DNA of 64,000 nucleotides, from the NCBI RefSeq assembly GCF_032062135.1, contig NC_092861.1:122462564-122526563 (forward strand), in the 5' to 3' direction. Within the stretch, counting starts at the first letter, position 1. The number at the start of each line of letters is the position of its first letter. The position numbers and the translations under genes are program-made. The DNA comes from Pyxicephalus adspersus (taxonomy: Eukaryota > Chordata > Amphibia > Anura > Pyxicephalidae). The notes beneath the pieces are model-generated. The model made no database searches. It was not told the DNA's origin and saw only the letters and a program-made list of their open reading frames with translations. Shown piece by piece: positions 57,739 to 64,000 of the stretch.

Positions 57739-58109
57739 CAGGAGTCTCCAAAATTCACTGTCTTAAGGACTTTAGGGGGCCAGACTGTGGCCAGTGGGTG
57801 TAGAAAATTCCCAGTGGTCAATGAGGAATAGTACTCTAACCAGTGATGCAGTGGAAGAACTCATTTTCAGATTGTTGGGGTCAGTAAAAGGAATAATGCT
57901 CCATTCCTAACATTAGTAAAAAGAATAATGCCCCGATATTGGTGTTAGTGGGGGAATAGTACCCTATTGCTGGTGTCAGCCATAGGAATTATACCCCAAA
58001 CTCTGGATTAGTGAAAAGGAAAATGCATCAAAGGTGTCATTGTGCCTCAACATGCCCACAATACCAGACAAGCATCCGGCCCACAGACTGCAAATTTGGA
58101 GACCATTAG
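57739..58109. mobile_element. hAT-like remnant with internal minisatellite
   Basis: Left end caggagtctccaaa and right end tttggagaccattag form an imperfect inverted repeat close to the hAT end CAGTGGTCTCC known to me. Flanking eight bases do not match (gttttccc and tcaaccct), so the target duplication is lost or the ends are mis-set. The interior is a 32-base tandem array. Confidence 0.6.
57817..58040. repeat. 32-base minisatellite, about seven diverged units
   Basis: Unit starts (gtcagt, attagt or similar) fall at about 57,817, 57,848, 57,880, 57,912, 57,944, 57,975, 58,007 and 58,036, steps of 29-32. Each carries a gaataatg(c)cccc-like core. Confidence 0.85.
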
Positions 58110-58470
58110 TCAACCCTTTTTCCACTGCTATGAACAATCCTTGGATCTTATCATGAATACGTGTGGCTGAGAAAACTGTAAAACCAAAAGAATTTAGGAT
58201 ATTTCAAAAGGAAAACAAAATCATCGATACTAAATTAGGTGTACCCTATAAAGAATCTAGAACAGTTATACTTTATTATAATGTATAAATAGTGGAACTT
58301 CCTATTTAGAAGATAATGATTTTTCATTTACCTACCAACACCATAAAAAGTGTTGTAGCTTTTTTGATTTTGTTTTTTTCGCTACTGCTGTAAATAGAAA
58401 AAAAAATCAGATAGCATTCCTAAAGCCTAGCTGAGGTGAAATAGATGGAATTTTAGTTAGATGGAAACGG
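58110..58470. other. AT-rich non-coding sequence, no gene seen
   Basis: Nothing recognisable between the hAT remnant and the duplicated block. Confidence 0.5.
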
Positions 58471-58471
58471 T

Positions 58472-59090
58472 TGCCAAGAATGACAAGTTTACCAAAGGGC
58501 CATTTTGAGTTTGCTGATGAAGAATATCCTAAATAAACTTTCTTTTGGCTTTTATTATGAAAATAAACTAAGACAGCAAACACCTTCCTGTGTTCCAAAC
58601 AGCTTTAAAGGACATAAAAAGCATTCTGAATGACTTAATGCTGGTTATGCAGGGAGTTAGAGTGGTACTGTCTATATTATTAGGATATTATGGACTAGGA
58701 GCATGCTTGGGGAATTATTAAGAATACTTCTTACTTCTTACCTACTTTAAAAGTAAGGAGTGTCCGGATCTATGTTAGAGTGGCCCACGTGAATAGCTGA
58801 TCCATATCAATCCAGGTTTAGCTGGGACTTTCATTCTGTACAAATAGCAAATTTCTGGCCTTGACAATATAGATCTGTTGCATACTAAATATTTTATGTG
58901 TATAGAATAACTTAGGAGTATTTATAAAATAATTATACCGTAGATCCATAGTTAGTTTGCTCCTTCCATTTAAATATCCCAGCCAAACTAAGAGGGTCTG
59001 GTTTTTTATACACAATTCTACCTCCATGAACCCTGGTAAAAGCTTGGAATTCTGAAGACCTTCTCTAAGGTTGTAGGAAACAATTAGAAA
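58472..59090. repeat. Duplicated block, copy 1 of 2
   Basis: It starts tgccaagaatgacaa and ends caattagaaa. By eye about nine bases in ten agree with 60,349-60,969 in the same orientation, about 1.9 kb away. It contains a minus-strand open frame (ATG at 59,027, stop at 58,818; 69 codons) whose counterpart is also open in copy 2. The frame stays open upstream of its ATG. I recognise no function; it may be debris of an unlisted element. Confidence 0.9.
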
Positions 59091-59094
59091 ATTA

Positions 59095-60345
59095 GTTTAA
59101 AAATGAACCATTGAATAGCTAGTTATGACTTTACTTACTTTGTTCAGAGTTTTCTATCCACTTTGCTGTTGGAGCAGTTGTGTAAGATACCTAATGTTGT
59201 ATATACCTATGCAGTCCAATAGCCACAGTGTTTAGCCGTACTGTTTATTGCACTCTGTGATTGTTGAAGCTTTCAGAAGATGATTATAGACTGAAGACAA
59301 ATTACACTAGACATGTAGAGATCATTGATATTATAGTCACTTTACAAACCAATGCTTCCATATTTGTGCTTTAGGAATGACTTGTCAAGTGCCATGTTTG
59401 GTACTGATTTTAGCATTTTAAAAGATTAGTGAAAAAGACATAAAGAGAAAAGTACCTGACAACACAGAAAAAGTAAGATAGTGTAAAATAAAGAGAAACA
59501 TTTATTTAGAAGTCCATCAAAAATGTTTTTTTTTCTGGCCTGAGCAATCCCAATCATACAAACTGCATGTGCTGGGGACAATGCAGGCTGCATGATAGGT
59601 GCCGAAGGGACACATATAGGGTTCTAAGGGAATAAATGGATAATCAGAAACATAATAAAAGTAAAGCATTTGATATAATATAGTCATATCTTATCTTACC
59701 ATCACATTCTGTATCACTTTGCAGAATCATGGATTCTTAGTGGAGGGAGAAAATGAATAAATCTTTGTCATAAGGCCAGAGAATGATAGAGTCCTGTAAC
59801 ATCTATATAAAAAACGAAGTGCTGGCAGACTTCGTAGAACTGATTGACTGTGTCAAGTCTAACTGCTCTAATCTTTTCAAGTGTCATTACTGCATTTATG
59901 TGTTTTTGGACTGCTTCAAAGGATAAACTGCAAGTCTTTTATTTTCCCAGCACACACAATGATAAACCAAATCAGGAGGTTGATTTTAGAAATAATTTCT
60001 CTTAGAAAGAAAGATGAAGTGGTCAAGAGAGGATTACAACGGAAAAGTTAAGCCATTAATCAAATAGTCAGTGCCTTAAGTGCTGTAGCAATTTGATATT
60101 GAATGCAAATATATTGCAGGGGGGTTTATCTGCCTCACCTTTATTTTTCTGTCTGTTGTTATTAAATGAAACCAATGTTGGTGCAACTGTCATTGGTATC
60201 ATATGTTCCCAGCCATATCTCCCAAGCTATCATGTATGTAACTTTGTTTGTGGCAACAACTGATTTCATAGAGGAGTATATTTTATAGATTATAGTTCCT
60301 CCAGTGTAGAATCAATACAAAGTGGGACAAATGCTGATGTATTTA
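59095..60345. other. AT-rich sequence between two duplicated blocks
   Basis: No gene, RNA or repeat recognised. Confidence 0.5.
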
Positions 60346-60348
60346 ATA

Positions 60349-60969
60349 TGCCAAGAATGACAAATGTATCCATCTAGTGCAGACTTTCTCATTTTGAGTT
60401 TGGGGATGAAGAATATCCTAAATACACTTTCTTTTGGCTTTTATTATGAAAATAAAGTCAGACATCAAACACCTTCCTGTGTTCCAGACAGCCTTAAAGG
60501 ACATAAAAAGCATTCTGAATGACTTAATGCTGGTTATCCAGGGATTTAGGGTGGTACTCTATCTTATTAGGATATTATGGACTAGGAGGATGCTTGGGAA
60601 ATTATAAAGAATACTTCTTACTTACTTACCTACTTTAAAAGTAAGCAGTGTCCGGATCTATGTGAGAGTGGCCCAAATGAATGGCTGATCCATATCAATC
60701 CAGGTTTACCTGGGACTTTCATTCTTTACAAATAGCAAATGTATGGCCTTGATATTATGGATCTGTTGCATACTAAATATTTTATGTATATTGAATAACC
60801 CAGGAGTATTTATAAAATAATTATTTACAGTTAGTTTGCCCCTTCCATTTAAATATCCCAGCCAGACTAAAAAGGTCTGGTTCTTTATACACAATCCAAC
60901 CTCCATGAACCTTAGTGAAAGCTTGGAATTCTGATGACCTTCTCTAAGGTTGTAGGACAGAATTAGAAA
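60349..60969. repeat. Duplicated block, copy 2 of 2
   Basis: Same orientation as 58,472-59,090. Substitutions are scattered, with a nine-base deletion within the shared minus-strand frame (60,706-60,906, 66 codons) that keeps it in phase. Translations share runs such as LVWLGYLNGR and HKIFSMQQI. Confidence 0.9.
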
Positions 60970-60971
60970 CT

Positions 60972-61334
60972 TGGAATCTGTGTGGTAGTGTACACCAGTG
61001 AATTAAAAAATGTATCCATTGAGTGGTGTTGGAGTGGAACATTTGGAAAACCCTATGAGGACCTGCCATGTATATGGAGCATTAACAAGAGCCTTAGAGC
61101 GGAGTACACAATTGCAGTTTTAGAGTTTTTTTCATTGAAAGATGCTGGCTGTACCAGCCTGACTGTTCTATAGTGCAATAGTCTACCAATATTTGGAAGG
61201 GAAATACTATCAGTTCATTGTGCCATGTATGTTGACACCATCACAAAAATTATAGGAATGTGGGAGATGGGCAAATAAAAAGCTTTAACAGACTACTCTA
61301 AAACTACTGCACCAAGAACCTGAGATTGCTTGTT
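60972..61334. other. Non-coding sequence, no gene seen
   Basis: A 63-codon frame at 60,982-61,173 has no recognised domain. Confidence 0.45.
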
Positions 61335-61352
61335 TCTCTGTTTTCTTCTTCA

Positions 61353-61460
61353 GGACAACCAGACTCAGTTTCCAGCAATGTCATGGTATGAATGGGCACC
61401 CACATATTCCTTTAGCATTAAGAATAGTTTAAGGGTTAGGTTAAGATTAGGGTCATTTTC
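61353..61460 (+). repeat. Interspersed repeat fragment, also at 62,884-62,970
   Basis: It shares with the second copy aggacaaccaga, the phrase cagcaatgtcatggtatg and a G-rich tail ttaagggttaggttaag that is loosely telomere-like. Confidence 0.6.
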
Positions 61461-61464
61461 TGTA

Positions 61465-62880
61465 ACTGTAAAAGCCTCCTTTGTATAGACATCCAAAACA
61501 CCTGAAACTGCAGCTGGGTGCCACCATCTTGGATTGGATGTCAGTAGCAACAGCAAAAGTTTTACTCTATAGCATTTCCATTCACTCCTCCCCAGCAATT
61601 ACATGCATACAAAGTTGTGTAGTGAGGGTAAGGGAGAGGCATAGGTACAGGGTAAGCACAGAGAGTAATTAGACAGCCCTAGAAAAGGAGAGGGCTATGA
61701 CGTGCAAGGGCTGACTAGGAAATTGAGTCTTCCAGAAATTTAGGGAACTAGACTTCAAGTAAGCATTTAAGCAAGTAACTGCTTTTACAAGCAGTTTTTT
61801 TTAAGTTGATGACATGATATCTTTAATACTAGTCTACTTATCACCTCCTTTTTCCACATTGTCTATTCCTGTGTCAAACTTCTTCATCACTGACTACCCT
61901 GTACATTGACCCCTAATAGTCTTTATGATCCATTTCCGAAGATTGGAAGTTATAGCTAGCTATTACTAATGTGACTTTTATAGGTCACAAAAGTGTGAAC
62001 CTGGAGTGAAAGTTTTCTGACTCCTATGTAAAAACATTAAATAGAGCCCTAATGTATGCAAACTTTTTTTATCATAATAAATTGTCCTATGTATATTTTA
62101 TTATGTAAATAATGAAAGCGCCTAATTAAAACTTTTAAAGTTTATAACACAAATACAAAGTTGGTTAAAGTAAGATATTTTTATAAAGATATATCTGTTT
62201 GTTATTCCTTCCCAGTTTATTATATTGATTGGTGAATAATATATTTAAAATTTGTTGCAAATACATATTTCTGACACTGAAAATAAATTAGATTGATAAT
62301 GCAAAGCAGTTCTCTGATTAGACTAATTCCTTTTTTATGAAAGGTGTAATTAATTTTTTCAGAAGAACAGTAATCCAAGGGGAAGGCTGATTAGAATGGA
62401 CAGTCATTACTCATATTGTCAGGAACACATGTCTGTCAGAATGAAGGGGGCAGCCTGGGAGGGTCGATATGTAAATAGAGAACATAGGGAATATGTTGAT
62501 AATACTGGATTCTCTTTGACGTTATTCAAATAGTTTCTGCTTCGGTTATATATCCATTGTGCCAAGGAATTAATTTAGACAAAAAAGCCTTATAGGACTG
62601 TGGCAGATAATGAAGATGTACAAATAATGTCCACATGTTTAATATGATCCTAATGTCATGGTGGATTTTAAACATGGAAATACCTGGCTCTCAAATGTAA
62701 AACATGATGAAATATTTTTTGGTGATGACTAGAGGTAAACTGAATGGGGAAAATACCAGTCAGACCTAATCCAATTGAGAAATATGACCGGATTCACAAA
62801 GAAGTATTTTAGGAAGTCTTTTTGGTGAAAAAGCTAGAGAATAGGAATTGGGAATGCTTGAGAGTGGTTTTATATTGTGC
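61465..62880. other. AT-rich non-coding sequence, no gene seen
   Basis: 61,500-61,680 contains ccaccatcttggattgg, perhaps a repeat. The rest shows nothing recognisable. Confidence 0.45.
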
Positions 62881-62883
62881 TAC

Positions 62884-62970
62884 AGGACAACCAGATGGTT
62901 TCAGCAATGGCATGGTATGTATGAGCTGCCAGATGCACTAGGATTAGTTTAGGGGTTGGGGGTTAGTATG
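62884..62970 (+). repeat. Second copy of the 61,353 repeat fragment
   Basis: aggacaaccagat, cagcaatggcatggtatgt and tttaggggttgggggttag follow in the same order as in the first copy. Two G-rich tracts lie at its end. Confidence 0.6.
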
Positions 62971-63270
62971 TTATATTACGTTTTTTGTTTGCTTTAAAGA
63001 TGTAATAAGGGCTGGGAAAGTTACATATGAGGAAGCAATGGGCATGGAGTCTTGGCAGAAAGCGTAGGTTGTAACCTTGTCATTGTCCTGGTAAATGTTG
63101 GAAGTCATTGAGTATCTGTGTGAGGGACAGCTGTAATGTATGGAAATTGTCATATATCGGTATATAAAGGGGACAAATTGTTTGGATTGAGCAACAGTAA
63201 TTTCAGCAGCAAGATAAATAATATTATCATTTATATGCAATTGCATGATTATTCTCCTCTGTAATAAAAT

Positions 63271-63494
63271 AAACTTACCTGCCTGTTTGCAATTCTTTAA
63301 TTTAACTCCCCTCTCCATCCCTTTTGTGCTGACATCTTCACCTGGTCCTCTTACAAAACTGGGACTATCTTGATTTGCCAGGCCGGAATTAAGTAATTTC
63401 TGGGCACAGTTCATTCATTAATGGCAACCAGCTGTCATATACTGAGCGTTGCATGTGCACATTATAGAAAAATTGGGAACAGACAGGTAAGTTT
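63271..63494. mobile_element. Foldback-type element with 25-base inverted arms
   Basis: Arms 63,271-63,295 (aaacttacctgcctgtttgc...) and 63,470-63,494 (...gacaggtaagttt) are reverse complements with about three mismatches in 25. The 147-codon minus frame 62,971-63,414 runs from the neighbouring repeat into this element and has no recognised domain, so it is not called a gene. The last 500 bases of the window hold nothing else I can support. Confidence 0.65.
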
Positions 63495-64000
63495 GTTTGA
63501 TTGCAGAAGTGACATAGCCCGCAATAAAGAACCTGCATGGTCACAATTTTTTCATTATAAAGTTTGTTAGGTATAAGTTTTAATGCGACTGCAATTCTCT
63601 AATTCCCCCTCCCTAACAACTAAACTCAGATATTAATACTTTGTAACACCTGCGAACCTAGCCTTTGGCTCCTTTGCCAAGTTATTTTAAACTGTGGTCA
63701 TTTTAATCACATACCTTTTTTCCATATGACCCCCTAATTCCCCTTACCTCTCTTAATTTCATTTTGCATGCCCAAAGTTTTGTTTCTTGTTAAGTTTTTT
63801 AGTATATGTATAGTTTTCACATTTTGTTGTACAATTACAATGATTTATTAGTAATTGTTACAGTTCAGTTATTCCATATCACATAATTTCTTATCTATTG
63901 GTTAAAATCTATTTCTCTTTGACTTATTAAACAGATTTACCCTTAAATGTAGCTGATGCAATACATTTTTGATGCCAGTTTTAATATTATTTGAAATATA

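Noticed and set aside
62971..63414. 147-codon minus-strand open frame
   Set aside because: It spans a repeat fragment and a foldback element and shows no recognisable domain.
1..64000. Search for tRNA, 5S rRNA, U1 and U6 genes by their invariant words
   Set aside because: No B-box (ggttcga-type), U6 core or U1 5' end was found by eye on either strand. Weak resemblances in SINE-like tails lack the required words.

Overview
The window looks like non-coding nuclear DNA of a vertebrate, most likely a frog (probably a ranoid). That call rests on the general character of the sequence (AT-rich, two N gaps, no operons, no long open frames) and on interspersed repeats that I recognise from memory as common in anuran genomes: palindromic miniature elements starting gggcctgatttattaaag, Tc1-like ends, hAT-type elements with 8-base target duplications, and Tigger-like elements. 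No species call can be proved from the sequence alone. I found no exon, tRNA, rRNA, snRNA or CRISPR array that I can support. Open frames stay below about 165 codons, resemble no family I know, and often run across repeat boundaries or N runs. The window is therefore best read as intergenic or deep-intronic sequence.

Layout. 1-540: a chain of nine different short inverted repeats, the oddest structure in the window. 540-10,400: mostly plain AT-rich sequence with a complete hAT miniature element (2665-2949, perfect 8-base duplication), a second hAT fragment (about 5570-5745), a Tc1-like end (about 6977-7192) and a GC-richer repeat (about 8240-8671). 10,400-20,200: a 22-base minisatellite (10,411-10,491), another copy of the 8.2-kb repeat (12,533-13,001), and two GC-rich repeats holding related 43-44-base tandem units (13,320-14,040 and 17,880-18,530). 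20,200-27,000: TA microsatellites, a 21-G run, and a complete hAT element (26,686-27,051) carrying a GC box and a full CRE-type palindrome. 27,370-32,940: two inverted pairs of repeats around a diverged 55-base tandem array, into which one Tigger-like element has inserted. 33,200-44,600: GC-rich repeat, a 106-base near-perfect hairpin (36,154-36,259), SINE-like tails, four copies of a palindromic miniature element in the window as a whole, and microsatellites. 48,250-49,080: an N gap followed by a complete 581-base terminal-inverted-repeat element. 50,777-53,456: an exact head-to-tail duplication of 1,340 bases with only three differences. 54,224-55,048: a miniature element split by a second element whose interior is an N gap. 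57,700-61,000: a hAT remnant with a 32-base internal minisatellite and a roughly 620-base block present twice. 61,300-63,500: smaller repeats and one hairpin element.

No genes act together here. The history that can be read is one of transposon insertion, nested insertion, local duplication and tandem-array growth. Repeat family names are from memory and should be checked against a repeat library.
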